DNA from: Apodospora peruviana
Taxonomy: Eukaryota; Ascomycota; Sordariomycetes; Sordariales; Lasiosphaeriaceae
Assembly: GCA_033439685.1 (NCBI GenBank)
Contig: JAUEDM010000002.1
Span: 4,216,001-4,280,000, forward strand
Length of the DNA stretch: 64,000 nucleotides
Direction of reading: 5' to 3'
Shown: one piece after another, positions 31,808 through 44,156 of the stretch
How the letters are laid out: each line of letters starts with the position of its first letter
Numbering within the stretch: the first letter of the stretch is position 1
Notes under the pieces: generated by a model
Databases searched by the model: none
Told to the model about the DNA's origin: nothing
The model's input: only the letters and a program-made list of their open reading frames with translations
Program-made: the position numbers and the translations under genes

Positions 31808-33456
31808 TCACGCGGCAGGCAGGACACCTTGCGGGTAGTGAAACACGTCATCGGGGTCCACCGCCTTCTTGATCGATTGTAGCCTCGGCAGATGCTGTCC
31901 CCAGTAGTTCGTTTGGGCAGTCTGCTGATCCATTCTAGGGTCTGGGTAATTGATATACTGGCCCCAGCTGCTCTTGGGCATAGTGTCGGTGACGTTGCTG
32001 ACGAAATTCTGGACAGCAGCAAATCCCTCGGTGGGATAAGCACCCTTGTCTACCCGATCGTAGAAGAGGTACATGAAGAGATAGTCGCGGTGGGCATATG
32101 AGGTTGACTCTGCATCTGCCTTTGCGATGGCAGATGTGTTGCCGCCATGGAGGTCGATCTGCACATACCAATCCCGCTTGTTCGTCTTGGCGACCTTAAA
32201 CCAGTAGCCTACAAACGCCTTCATCTGAGTCTCGTTGAGAGAGTTCGTGTATAAACTAGACGAGTAAAATGTCTCGTGCTGTGCGTAACGTCAGTTCCGT
32301 GCTTTCCGCCCAAACAAGGCCAAACAGATGACTGAGCCTCTTGGGTGCTGTGTGGAATAATAACTTACATAGTTGTATGGATGAGTCTGGTCAACGTTCA
32401 CACCGTTGCCGAAATGCTTGACTTGATCTAACCAGCCACCCTGGGTTGCTAAGGCCAGCGTCGCATTGGTTTTCTTGATCAAGGGGGCTAGCGCAGCCTG
32501 CAGGCCGGCTTTGTCGCCGTAGAACAAACCCTCCAGGTTCGTGAAACGGCTGGCGATAAACAGACGCATGTTCAACTCGGCCGGCATATCGTCAAGGACA
32601 AAGTCTTGCACCGCTTGCAGACCAGTCAAGGCCTGTGCCTCGGTCCGCCATTGCACAGGTGCCACGAAGAAGGTGACGGTTTCCGGGACCAGGAAGGTTT
32701 TGAACCGGAACTCGGTCACGATTCCCATTGAGCCTCCCGCTCCACGAATCGCCCAGAAAAGGTCCGCGTTTTCGGTCTCAGAGCAGTTCACCATGGTCGA
32801 GTTGGCAAGCACAACTGTTGCGCCGACCATCCAGTCCAACGCAAGACCCTTGGTGTGCGAGCTCACACCGTATCCGCCGTGAAGTGCGTGTCCACCAACA
32901 CCGACACTGAATTGAAGTTAGCTTGAATGTCCCTGCCTCTGTCACATATCATGAATTTTGAGGACTCAACTCACCCTGGGCAGGTGCCATGGCTGAACGC
33001 CCGTTTGCCTTGGTCATAGAGTTCCGCTGCCACGTGGCCCAGCCTCGCGCCACCCTCGACTGTGGCAATGCCGGTAGCATTATCCAGCACAACTTTGTTC
33101 ATCCGGTCCATCTCGATAGTGAGATGCCCATCCTCTCCTCCAAGCCCGAAGGACCCATAACTGTGCCCTCCACACTTGGCGTTGGCCTTGACTCCAATCT
33201 TTGCAGCACAAGCAACGGCGTCCCGAACATGCTGAGGCGTCGTTGGTACTACGATGCCAACAGGGGTGAAGTTGAGACGTAGGTTGAAAGGGGCAGCATC
33301 GAGCTTCCAGTCAGGCGAGCCAATATCATCGGCGGGCACACTGGATTTCGAGAGGCATTCTGCAAGAGCCTCGGCTTTGTCAAATGGCGAGGCAATTGCA
33401 GCGGGCAGGATGGACGCCAAGCCCACCAAGGCAAACAGGGACGGGTGAGACCTCAT
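31808..33456 (-). CDS. Secreted AA7-type FAD oligosaccharide oxidase
   Basis: Three exons: 33456-32975, 32906-32369, 32278-31808, giving 496 residues. A signal peptide occupies residues 1-22. The FAD-binding PCMH domain carries both covalent flavin anchors of the bicovalent berberine-bridge group: His98 in KCGGHSYGSF and Cys159 in HGTCPGVGVGGH. Those are the 8-alpha-histidyl and 6-S-cysteinyl sites in glucooligosaccharide oxidases. A BBE-type C-terminus (YWGQHLPRLQSIKKAVDPDD) closes the fold. The family oxidises the reducing end of gluco-, xylo- or chito-oligosaccharides to the lactone and releases hydrogen peroxide; other members work on alkaloids or secondary metabolites. The neighbouring lactonase and xylanase favour a sugar substrate. 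Confidence 0.93.
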
Positions 33457-35319
33457 CGTGTGGTTTTCCTATAACGTGATACGCACGAGCTGAGTGTGGG
33501 CGCGCCCGTGGGGATCTCCGCGTTCCGCGTTCCGGCTCTGTCTTCTGATCCAAGGTGTCGGGGAAGAAGAGTCTGGGGAAATGCAGACCGAGATATACTC
33601 GCTCGCGGGATAATCCGGGGTATGGGGTATCGGCCACTTCCTCCTGGTCCAGGGCCGTTGAACACGCAGTAGAGACTGTAGAGATGGCGCCACGTTCAAT
33701 GCTGAATCGTACGGCGGTCTTCCCACACTTAAATCCCCCCCTCTTACCGCTCTCCGGGCAGAACTACGGACAAGGTATCGGGTCACTCCGACATTTTTGC
33801 CGATCGTTGTTTATTATCAGCGGGCCAGACTCAAGGGCAGAATGCTGGACAACGGCTGAGCCCGGAAAACTTCTGGCGCGACACGACCCCAATGGAGGCT
33901 GAGGTCTGCCTGATTCCCGGCGGAGAGCTAATCTAGACGAGGAGGCGTGATTAGGCCCCGCCATGGTATCGAAAGACATGTAGTGATTTGCCCTGCCAAG
34001 CATCAGGAGGAACCTTCGGCAGGACTTCCATGAGACAAGCTGGTGTGCAGACTCTGATTTGGCGGCTCCTCGGGATAAGTAATAAGACAGCCGCTGCCTT
34101 CGAGCCGAAGTCGTGAGTGTGGCAAATAAGGTCGGGTGGTAGTGGAATGCGGCCATAACCATAGCAGTGGGACGAGATGATGAAGCGAACACCTCCTCAA
34201 AGAAGCCGAGCTGCAGTTCAATTTCATGCCTCCCGCGTGCTTTATATCACTTGTGTCTATATGGCATAGGGCCGAGTTCTTGGCAGTCCTGGGCGTCCGT
34301 CGTCCAAAGATTGCTAGCTCCATCCAGCTGACGCGCCGAGACGGCGGAAGGGTTCTGTGGTCAAATGTTTCGAATCGAGGCTGGCGCAAAACGTGCCTGC
34401 AGCCACGAGGAATGCGCAAATGATGCTCCGAGAACGATGATTAGGATTCGGGGATGGGACGACCATTGGCCATAGATTGCGCGGGTGGAATTACCCGGCG
34501 ATCAGCATTGCTGACAGCCCCCATCCCTGATGGCGAATGCTTGTTAATCCTGCGGTATGCAAATTGACGATTGACCATGAAGATGGGGGCACCAGGCGTT
34601 CTCAACCAAATCCCCAATCTAGTTCTCGCACGAGTCGAATGGACTCCCACTACTTTTTGTGTTTTGTGGTTCTTGGGCAAACCAATCCAATGGTCATCTG
34701 AGTGGCGGTGAAGGGGATGGAGAGTGGGGTCAGAATCAGATTTGGAGAAGCAGGAGCACAAGTCGAAGGGGCAATCGCAATGAGCATTTAATCAGGATAT
34801 CGGGCTAAAGAGTGCCTGAAAATTTGGCCGGCCAGGCATTTAGCCACCGCTCCAAAGCATCTCTGCTTCCGGAGCGGTGCTAGGTGCTTGGGGCACCACA
34901 ACAAATGAATGACAACCACCCGGCAGTGGCTTCCGTTTCATTTCTCCTTTCGGCGATCGGAGCTTTGTTGCCTTTGCTTGAAGCAGTCTTTCAAATTCAC
35001 GCCCATGGCCATTCCCGCATCCATCATCATGATCCCCATTCCCCAAGCAAGACTGTCAAAGGTAAGGTGACAAGTAAGTCTAAATGAAATAGTGCCAGTC
35101 TCGGTCTTTCGGCATCGATACAGCCAGTATGGTGGCAACTTCATGTTGCTGGGTAGGAACTTTGGAGAGAGATGTGAGGTGGTGGTGGTGGTGACCTGAA
35201 TTGGATTCCCTTGGCTTTTATATATCTCGTCCGCCTTCAAAGTCTTGGCATCGAAAGCCAAGCAATGACAGATCGTCTCATGCCGTCAACTTTGTCACAC
35301 CATACACCCTTGACCTATT
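33457..35319. other. Divergent spacer, 1.9 kb
   Basis: Upstream of both the AA7 oxidase (minus) and the lactonase (plus). A TATA-like TATATAT at 35219-35225 lies about 95 bases before the lactonase ATG. A short plus frame at 34906-35087 (hydrophobic, then His-rich, followed by a GTAAGG donor-like site) and a minus frame over the same DNA were seen. Neither is convincing. Confidence 0.5.
35219..35225 (+). promoter_or_regulatory. TATA-like box of lactonase gene
   Basis: TATATAT about 95 bases upstream of the ATG at 35320. Position fits a core promoter. Confidence 0.45.
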
Positions 35320-36581
35320 ATGGCGTCTATCAGGTCATGCACCCCTGCAATCCTGCTTGGCTTGCTAGCAACACTTGGAGATGCCGCCGGCTTGCTGGTG
35401 TCACACTACAATGGCAACCTCTACTCGCTTTCCTTCATCCAGGATGGCAACACTGGCCAGTTGGCCGTCAAGCAGACTTTGAAGGCCGGGGGAGGCATGC
35501 CCAGTTGGCTAACGCTAGATTCCGATACTGGAAGCCTTTGGGTTACCGACGAGTCTACTTACGGGTCCCCAGTCCTCACTCAACTCCAGGTGGGGTCTGA
35601 TGGGACCATGAAAGTGACCGGAACCTCCAAGTCAAATGGCGGCGAAGTTCACAGCTCCCTCTATGGCGGTAGTAATGGCAAGGGCTTCATAGCTGCGGCG
35701 GAATAGTGAGCCACAACTGCCACCGACACTTTAACAAGGGCCCTCTGGCTGACACTGCAGACCGAACCGAATCAAGTGATCCATCATCTATCAGCTCATG
35801 GAAGCTACCCATTACCGGTAATACTCAGGCTGTGCAAAAGTTGACGTATACCATGAGTGGGCGCGGCCCGGTCGCGTCTCGCCAGGACAAGCCACACCCT
35901 CATTCAACTTTCACCGACCCAACGGGCAAATACCTGCTCGCTCCGGATTTGGGCGCCGATCTGATCCGCATCTTCGCCATCGAGGCCAGCAGCGGCAAGC
36001 TGACCGCGTGTACCGCTGCCAAGACCGGGGGAGGAGACGGCCCACGGCACGGCGCCTTCTGGATCCCCAGAGCCGGGTCCATTGACGGAACAATGCTGTA
36101 CATCGTCAACGAGCTAGGCAATTCGGTTTCGGCCTGGACCGTCAGCTATCCCTCTGGCGGCTGTCTGACCCTGGCCAAAACCCAGACCGTGTCGACGTAC
36201 CCGACCGGGAAAAGTGCACCGAACGGGTCCAAGGCAGCCGAGGTCCACGTTGCTGGGAACTTTGTCTACGCCGTGAACAGGAACGACAAGAGTTTCGGCT
36301 CGACATCAGACTCGGTGGCTACCTACTCCATCACGCTCGAGACTGGTGCCATCACCTTCGTTGAGGCGACCAACGCCTACACATACTACCCCCGCACCTT
36401 CCAGATCAACAAGGCTGGTGATTTGGTTGCCTTTGGAGGCCAGACATCGTCGACTGTGGCAATCGTGCAGCGAAACACCACGACCGGGCGTTTGGGCCCT
36501 CAGATTGCCAATCTTTTGGTCGGGACACGGGGAGGGGCTGGCAACGAAGACGGCCTGAGTGCAGTCATCTGGAACGAGTAA
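35320..36581 (+). CDS. Secreted beta-propeller lactonase-like protein
   Basis: Two exons, 35320-35705 and 35795-36581, give 390 residues. A signal peptide is present (AILLGLLATLGDAAG, cleavage near 23). The rest is a seven-bladed-propeller sequence of the 6-phosphogluconolactonase/3-carboxymuconate cyclase family: VSHYNGNLYSLSF at the first blade, then PHPHSTFTDPTGKYLLAPDL, DGPRHGAFW, YIVNELGNSVSAW, AAEVHVAGNFVYAVNRNDKS and YPRTFQINKAGDLV. Members hydrolyse sugar lactones; a secreted form would act on extracellular lactones. The splice acceptor chosen is the second CAG (35794), since the nearer one at 35760 creates an immediate stop. It converges on the xylanase gene and is divergent from the AA7 oxidase. 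Confidence 0.88.
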
Positions 36582-36957
36582 CTAAGGTAGGTAGGTACCT
36601 CAAACAAGTCAACATCAATGAAGAGACCCAAGACCGGGTGGTATTTGTAAGAATCCTACTAGAATAGTACTAGTACTGTGGCCGTAACTAAGCCAACATA
36701 ACAAAGGTCTCCAGTGTGCTCTATATTACCGCTACCATTGAATCGAAACGTTGGGTATTGATGTAGTATGAAAGGCTACCCAAAGCAATGCGCAGTTCAG
36801 GTTTAACGAAAAAAGAAAATCTCGGATATGATATGATAACTACTAGGTAATTAGTACCCCGTCATATATTACATAGACGCTATTATGCTTTTTGAAAAAC
36901 CCCAAACGCCTCGCACACAACAAACATCACCGGACGCTATGCAACTAGACAGATACC
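36582..36957. other. Convergent spacer
   Basis: Between the lactonase and the xylanase 3' ends. A GGTAGGTAGGTACCT motif lies at 36586-36600. No gene is seen. Confidence 0.6.
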
Positions 36958-38335
36958 TCACAACAAAGAGATAATAGCGCCAGCCGCCAACGGCCACAGC
37001 AAGGAACCGACCACTGAAATGGAAGACACACCACTAATCAGCGCTGCAGTCGCTGGGTCGTTCGTGCCGCCCAGCGTGCCCGTACCTGGCACAGGAGCAG
37101 GAGGTGATCCGGAGCTCTGTATCGCCGAACTATTATTACCACCATTCCCTCCACCACCACCGCTCTGCATATTAGTGACCGTCTTGACCGACGTAGCGAC
37201 GGCCGTCAAAAGGTTCTTCACGGCTGTGTAAGCGGGTTTCTTTGTGAAGTTGGCCGAAAACAGACATGCGTCGCCGGCGCCCGGAAATGTCGACGGGATC
37301 CAGCTGTACTTGTCGGTAAACTGCCAGAGCGTAATGCCGACGCACTTGGGCACGGCCAGGCAGGCGCCGACGGCAGCAACATAATCGGTGGACTGCTGTG
37401 CTAGCGCGCGCGAGTCGGCAGGCAACGAGTTGTGGGCGATGTCGAGCTCCGAGAGGGCGACCTCGAGGCCCATGTCAACAAAACGGTTCATGGTGGCGAC
37501 GAGCGATGCCTGCGAAGGGGTGCCGCCGACGCGAAAGTGCGCCTGAAAGCCGAGGCCGTCGATACGGGCTCCGGCGGCGCGGATCAGCTCGACGATGCGC
37601 ACGGCCGCATCCGTCTTGTTGCGGATCGTCTCGAGGTTGAAGTCGTTGTAATAGAGCTTGGCTGTCGGGTCGGCCGCCTCAGCCGCTTTGAAGGAGATGG
37701 GCAAGAAATCGGTGCCCAGCACGCGGAAGAAGACGGAATCCCGAAATGTGCCGTTGTCGTTGAGCGCCTCGTTGACCACGTCCCAGCTGTAGCATTGGCC
37801 CTTATAGTGGCCCATAACGGTGGCGATGTGCGTTTGAATGGCCGAGGTGAGCGTCTCGCGCGTCCAGGTGCCGTTTTCGACTAATACAGGTGAGGTAATC
37901 ATGTGTCAGTGATTATTGCAGTGGCCATGAATCCACCCATATAGTTCAACTTGACGCACCAAATGCTGGCAGCTGCGAGTGCCATGTCAGAGCGTGGCAG
38001 CGAAACATCTGCCCGTTGCCCTCGGCCCGGTTAACGATGGAGTCTGGGCTTTCAAACTGAAAGTCACCCTCGGTCGGCTCTATCGGCCCCCATTTCTGGC
38101 TGTTCTCGGGCACAAACATGCCAAACTCGTTCTTGTTGTTGACGATGACCTGGTAGGCGCTGTCGCCGAAGTTGTTAGTCTCGGTGGCGGTGCCGAAAAA
38201 CAGCTTTCCCGAGGCCACGAAGAGGGAGTGAAGGCCTTCTGTCGTTTGGTTGGTGGCCTGGGCCGACACCATCGCTGCCGCCATGAAGGCGGCGACGGCC
38301 ACCACGGCCTTTGTCGTCAGTAATAATCGTGTCAT
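36958..38335 (-). CDS. GH10 endo-1,4-beta-xylanase, probable GPI anchor
   Basis: Two exons, 38335-37960 and 37880-36958, give 432 residues. The ATG at 38335 is preferred over one 26 codons upstream because it starts a standard signal peptide (MTRLLLTTKAVVAVAAFMAA). The catalytic barrel has the GH10 signatures: ALTWHSQLPAF, the acid/base Glu163 in WDVVNEA, the nucleophile Glu270 in ALSELDIA, and ITLWQFTDKYSW. After the barrel come a Gly/Asn/Ser linker and a hydrophobic C-terminal segment (AALISGVSSISVVGSLLWPL), the layout of a GPI-attachment signal. It would cut internal xylan bonds while tethered to the membrane or wall. Most secreted GH10 enzymes lack such a tail; a cellulose-binding module is absent. 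Confidence 0.95.
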
Positions 38336-40205
38336 TGTTTTTGTTTGTGTTTTGTTTCTCCTGGAAGCTTCGAGAAGAATTGAAAGCGAAGTAGCAGAAA
38401 AGAACCAAACCACAGATCGCCTGCAAGGGCGTTGCGTTCGTGCAGTCGGGGAACTTCTCTTATATATATTAACAGATGAAAACCTCGGGTGTTTGTGATT
38501 CTCTCTCGGCCGGTGCCGCCGAGCAGCCGACGAGGATCCCAGACCACAATCCTACCAGCTTCTGGTCTCAGACTCTGCTCTTCCCGCGCATCACCATTTT
38601 TGCCTAGAGCCGCTAGCCATCGGGTCAGCGTCGGAAAGTGGTCCTGTGGTCTTTAATAGCCCTCTTACCACGAATGCCATTGCGGTATTCCTTGTCTGCT
38701 GGCGGCGATCTTTCATGTTTCAGCGCCGCCGCCGCCTGTTCTTGAGACGTTGAATGCCATCCCATGTCAATGCCACCTTCATGCGACTGTTTTGTGAAAC
38801 CCATACTTCCCCACATCAACCGGGGTGGCTTTTCGAAACCCGGGTTTTCTTCACAGCCGTGTGGTTGTTTGGCGGTAGAATTTGACAAGCTTGGAGATTG
38901 GCTTTGAACAGAGAGGATGATGGGACTTGGCCAAAACAACCAAAAATAGCCGGACCATTCAGCGGTGGAGTTGCCCCGTTGTCTGCGCAAGTTAGTATCT
39001 GTAAATGCTTTCAATCTTGCTTCTATCTCTTTACTACCTGATAATCAATCAACAAGTCTCCCTAAACCCGGCACCATGTCTCACAATACTGACTCCCATC
39101 ATATGATGTAGAGTCAAGCTCTTGTGAGAAAATCATTAAAAACGATCATATTACTCAACAAAATAACCAAGGTACCTATACGTAGGACACTAAGGTATCT
39201 TTGTTGGTGATCAATAGCTGATTAGTACTGATACATAGAGAGCTCACAGGTGGTACTAGGAACACAAATAATAATCATGTGCTTCTGACAGGGTACTAAT
39301 CATTCGATGCTTACAGTGACAGTCAGCTGCATTGAGCACGCCATCCATTCCTCGTACAAAGTGCCAGAGACAGGGGTCGACCGCCAACAAGCAAAGTAGG
39401 AGGCCAGAACACAAATGCGCTGCAGGGACACAGACGACCAGCACGACAGATGGGATTATGGCCGAAAGTGGATGAGGAGATACGGATATGCACAGCACAC
39501 GGGCAAATCTGCTGTCTTTGAACCGGCATAGACCAACAGGAACGTATAAGGGTCTTGTGGCCCCGTCTGTTGCATCTGGCGACAACCGTGAGTGGACGGT
39601 TCCTGAAGACTGATTCGTCGTGATGGCTCGGTAGCATCTGCGACTTTGAACCAACCAGCCGCCAAACGTCCGAGGTCCAACGAAACCAACCAGTGAACTC
39701 GGCCGTATGCACGCCGAACTAATGCACCGGACGAGGTTCCGGGACAATATATCTCTGCTGCGTACAAGTAATCATACCTCGCCTGGAATAGGTACCTAAG
39801 ATAGATACCTAGATAGCTTAGGTGCTGGCCACCTCAGGCCCGCATCGGGAAATTTCGGGCGCGTTGGTACTTTTCCCGTCTTGCAGACTCTTCTCTGCTC
39901 CTCAGCCTGCAGCCTCTGCTGCTGAGACTTTTGTCCGAGCAGCGAGGCACCGAGGTCTCGGTGGTGTCACCCCCACGAGAGCCCCAAATTTTTTCAAGCC
40001 ACCGCTGCACACCTTACTCCCAAGTTACGCAGCGGATATAATAGGTGGTACTGCCTGCTGCCCGGACACCAAGCCGTCCCGTGCGAACAAACTTCTCTTC
40101 CATCCTATCAGCTATCTGTCAATCAGGGTCTGTTAGTTACCTTACATTTAGATATCTAATATCTCACTGCATACCCAACTAAAACAAGATCAACCTGTAG
40201 ATATT
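38336..40205. other. Divergent spacer, 1.9 kb
   Basis: Upstream of the xylanase (minus) and the methyltransferase (plus). A TATA-like TATATATA on the minus strand at 38461-38469 lies about 125 bases before the xylanase ATG. A GGCTAG (core of an XlnR-type site, minus strand) lies near 38608-38613. TACC/TAGG-type short motifs occur at 39170-39200 and 39786-39823. Several overlapping minus frames at 39256-39767 have no landmarks and are not called. Confidence 0.5.
38461..38469 (-). promoter_or_regulatory. TATA-like box of xylanase gene
   Basis: TATATATAA-type element on the minus strand, about 125 bases upstream of the ATG at 38335. Confidence 0.5.
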
Positions 40206-41668
40206 ATGTCCCAGCAAGCTTCCCCCAAGTCGGGAACAGGTTCTTCTCCGAAGTCGGGAGCTGGTTCGCCGCCGGGTGCCGTTCCCGATATTCTTCGAGC
40301 TGATGATGAGGATGAGCGGGTTACTGTTAACGATGCAGACTCGGCCCTTGGCGCGGTAGGCCGATTTCATTTCTTTGCCCATCATCCTGTCTTCATCTGT
40401 CAATTTTGCGGTGACTAAACCGCAATCACTAGGACACGGTATCTTCGACGGCAAGCATGACGAGCTCCATTATCAACTACAGAAGGGAGAATGGCCGGAC
40501 TTATCACGCGTTCCGCGAGGGGAGTGAGTGTGCCCTCCAACATCGCCCCAGTCTGATGTCATGATGAATTGCCTTTGCTAACAGTAGTTTAACGGCTTCC
40601 AGAATATCATTACCCAAATGATGACACCGAAAATGAGCGCCTTGGTAATTGAATTTCCTGGAAACCGGACTCACGCAGTAATCCCCATCGCTAACCAGAA
40701 CGTACAGACCTTCAGCACCACCTTTGGTATCTGACCTTCGACGGAAAGCTCGGTTTCGCTCCTCCCAACGAACCAGGTGCCAAACCTGAACGCGTACTTG
40801 ACGCTGGCACCGGGACAGGAATCTGGGCCATCGATTATGGTGACGAACATGTGGACACTCAAGTTCTCGGCGTCGATCTTTCCCCAATCCAACCAAGCTT
40901 GTAAGTCTCTAGATTTATCCCCTAAACTATAATCTTACAAAGGTCCTCTGAAAGGTCTATTGCCCTCTCTTTTGCTCGGAGAGAGTCACCGCGGTTAATT
41001 AACCATTTATTTGCTATGCTAGCGTCCCGCCGAATGTTCAATTTCAGATCGATGATGTTGAAGATGACTGGACTTTCTCCCGACCGTTTGACTACATCCA
41101 CAGCCGCGCGATGAACGGTTCCATCGTCGACTGGGGGGTTTACTGCAGGCGAGCCTACGACAGCCTCAAACCCGGCGGATGGTTCGAGATCCAGGAGTTC
41201 GGCCTCGTGGCGTGTGACGACGGTACCATGGACGGGACCGCGCTCGAAAAGACGCTCGATGTCCTGACCAAGGGCGGCGCCGCGCTCAACCACCCCTTCA
41301 TCGACGTCTGGAAGATGAAGCCATTCCTCGAGGGCGTCGGCTTTGTCAACATCTCCGAGCGCCACTACCACTGGCCGAGCAACACATGGCCCAAGGATAA
41401 GAAGCTCAAGGAGCTCGGCATCTGGAACAACAACAACCTCAGCCAGGGCCTGGAAGGCTTCCTGCTGGCTGTCGGCACGCGCGGCCTAGGCTGGAAGCCC
41501 GAGGAGGTCATGGTCCTCGCGGCCAAGGGCAAGGCAGAATTGAACGACAGGAAGATCCACGCTTACTGGCCAATGTAAGTCACTCATCACCCTGAAAGTT
41601 GTTTGATTTCTAGTGTGCTAATGAGTCAAACTCCTAGAAACGTCATTTACGGGCAGAAGCCCGAATAA
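40206..41668 (+). CDS. LaeA-like SAM-dependent methyltransferase
   Basis: Six exons: 40206-40355, 40433-40523, 40603-40644, 40708-40900, 41023-41574, 41638-41668, giving 352 residues. The N-terminal 50 residues are Ser/Gly/Pro-rich and acidic. The fungal TAM-type signature then follows: RRENGRTYHAFREGKY, NERLDLQHHLWYLTFDGKL, SAM-binding LDAGTGTGIWAIDYGD (125-140), VLGVDLSPIQP, DDVEDDWTF, FDYIHSRAMNGSI and LKPGGWFEIQE. It ends PINVIYGQKPE, as expected for this family. Relatives include LaeA, a nuclear regulator of secondary metabolism, and many methyltransferases inside metabolite clusters; which role applies cannot be told. It converges on an MFS exporter gene. Confidence 0.93.
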
Positions 41669-42100
41669 TAGGAGTGAGCACCAGGTTTTGATATTCTCGT
41701 ATTGAGAGATGCAGAAGCTGACTCATTGCTAGGAATAGACGAAATGTTTTTATCCACAGGAGCTTTCATGGACAAAGTCCAGGGGATCATAACTGCCTAC
41801 CTTGGTTATGAGAGGAGGTTATGGGACGAGACGCACAGGACGACAACGAGAACGACTGACGACGTTACGACGTGAAGATATGAGATGTTTCCTTATTATA
41901 ATTAGCCACATGCAGACTGAAACAGTATTGGCACTTGATTTTGTATTAGTTAGCCCGGTCAAGTACATATTTTAGTGAATTTGAAATATGGAAGACGCTC
42001 TCATAAGACCCCATTAGTTCCAACGACACAGACACCAAACGTTTTTGGGAGCCTACCTCAGCAGATCATTGGATACAGAAGAGTCAGGACAAAGACGGAC
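41669..42100. other. Convergent spacer
   Basis: Between the methyltransferase and the MFS gene 3' ends. Only untranslated and AT-rich sequence is seen. Confidence 0.6.
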
Positions 42101-44156
42101 CTAAGCAGCCGACAAACTCCGCGTCAATTCTCCGTCGTTGGGTACAGCCTGCGGCTTAATGGTCGCGCTGAGGCGACTGGCACCACTGATTTTATCCCCA
42201 TAGGCAATGAATCCGAACGGGACAAAGGATAATACTGCAGAAACAATAGCGAGGACTGTGCAGGACCACGCAATTCCTAACGAGTCCAGCATGTTGTCCA
42301 TTCCCAGAGGGATAAGCGCTCCTGCCATGCTCCGGGTCGTGCTGCAAGTAGCCAGGGCGGAGGCAGCATAAATGGGGTATGCGTCAGTCACATACTATTG
42401 TACCATTTTGTTAGTGATGTACTCCCAGATAGGTAATTAGGTACTTTAGGAAGAGGCTTACCATAAGCATCGCGTTAAATATCATCTGATAAGCAAAGCC
42501 GTAGGGTATCGCGGCCAAAAGAGGAGCAACCCAGTGGATCCCTGGTGATGACGACCACCCAAGCCATAGCAACGAAACGACGAAGACAGGACCGGCGACG
42601 CACGCTATGGGAAGTCGAAGATACTCGGCCCTCTTTTCCGGATGTTTTGCTGCCAGCCCTGGGGCAACTTTATCATACCATAGACAACCCAAGCACGCTG
42701 CAATGGTACCGAGTCCCACTGCTCTGCTGTTAGCCCATGGATCGATCGAATGGAAATGTCAGCGACTACGGTTATCTTGCCAGTTGTAAATGCCACTCCC
42801 GAAAGACCAGGCGTGAATCCGTAAACCCCCTGGAAGATTGCAGCAAAGATCTTCAAACTCCTGTCAAGGAAGGTGTTAGGAAGGAGATGTGCATGATTCT
42901 TTCGATTCTGGGAAAAGGGGGAGAGAACTGGAAAGGAAAAAGTATTAAACGTCTCACATATAAAACACAGCGTACGCAAACGCCATGTAGGCGCAGCTGA
43001 GAGCGAGAAGCATCTCCGTGAAAAGCAGCCGCATCGGTCTCGATAGCGTTGTTGCCTGTCTCGTGTCATTACCACATTCATTCGCTGCTCTGCCATCCCA
43101 TCTGCTTCTCATTTAGGGAGAGCCGATCGTCTCGAGGAGGGAAACAGCATCTCAACTTACCAAGGATACCCGCAAAGAGCCTCGCTGTAGATCACCCGGG
43201 GAAATATACATCTCGCCCATATTACCACTCCCTTTATTTAACCTGGCAGCCTTCTTCCTCAAGATCTTGAGCGCCAGCGTCTCGGGCAAAACGACAACCG
43301 AGATAAAAGACACAGCGGCCAAAATGAATGCAATCCTTGAATAGCAGCAGCCCAAATCAGCAAATCATTCCAGATAAAGGTGCCCAAACAAAACAGAATA
43401 AACCAAAAGACAACTCACCAAAAAGCCCACCGCCATGCCACAGGTCCGATAAACCCCGATATTATCGGCGCGCCCAACGGACCCATAAAGGTCGCCGCGC
43501 CCCAGGCCATCATGACCCGGCCCCGGATCACCTCGTGGCTAAACACGTCAGCAATGACGCCGCCGCCGACGCTCAAAGGCGGCGAGCCGAACGTGCCCGT
43601 CAGGAACCGAAAGACCAAAAAGGCGGGCCAGGTGGGCGCCAGTGCGGTGCCGAGGGCCGACAGGGTAAAGAGGACGAATCCTATCAAAAGAACAGGTTTG
43701 CGGCCGTAACTCTCGCTGAGCGGCGCAAAGATGAGCGGACCAAAAATGAAGCCGGTCAGATAGACGGAGGTTGGCAGGATGGTTTGTGGGCCAGCCGGCA
43801 CGTCCATCGTCGCTCGCAGGTACGGGGCGAGGTTGGCAGCCAAGGCGGAGCCTAGAGTGCTGTTGGCCGATATCAGGACCATGGTCGAGACGATTCGAAT
43901 CTTTTTGACCTGGATAATCATTGGGAATGAGTTAGGTATCTTCTAAATGAGGACTAAGGTATCTGGTGGGTTTACATACAGTCGACCAGTTGTGCGGATT
44001 GGCCGGGTCGTCCGAGCCAAAGGTGACAGCCACCGGGTTCTGAGCTGCTTCGTCCGGCGGCGAGGGGCTTTCTTCGACCGTCGTGAGAGACGACAGGGTA
44101 CTTTGGCTCTGGACCGATGGGATCGGATTGGGCTTTTCTTCCGCCTCTGGTCCCAT
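42101..44156 (-). CDS. MFS multidrug-type exporter (DHA1)
   Basis: Seven exons: 44156-43980, 43909-43419, 43335-43161, 43055-42958, 42860-42781, 42721-42462, 42394-42101, giving 524 residues in phase. A 55-residue hydrophilic, Ser/Pro-rich N-terminus ends DPANPHNWS, the usual lead into membrane segment 1 in this family. Motif A reads FAPLSESYGRKP (120-131). RFLTGTFGSPPLSVGGG and a GAPIISGF motif C-like block follow in segments 4 and 5. The second half includes FQGVYGFTPGLSGVAF and YVTDAYPIYAASALA. The family exports toxic compounds or metabolites by proton antiport. Intron 5 starts with GC (GCAAGA), the only donor that keeps phase with AVGLGTIAACLGCLWYDKV. Confidence 0.93.

Noticed and set aside
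34840..35261. His/Met-rich short frames on both strands
   Set aside because: The CAT/ATG-rich stretch opens frames on both strands; neither shows a supported gene structure.
39256..39767. Three overlapping minus-strand frames
   Set aside because: Mutually overlapping in different frames and Cys/Trp/Arg-rich without landmarks.
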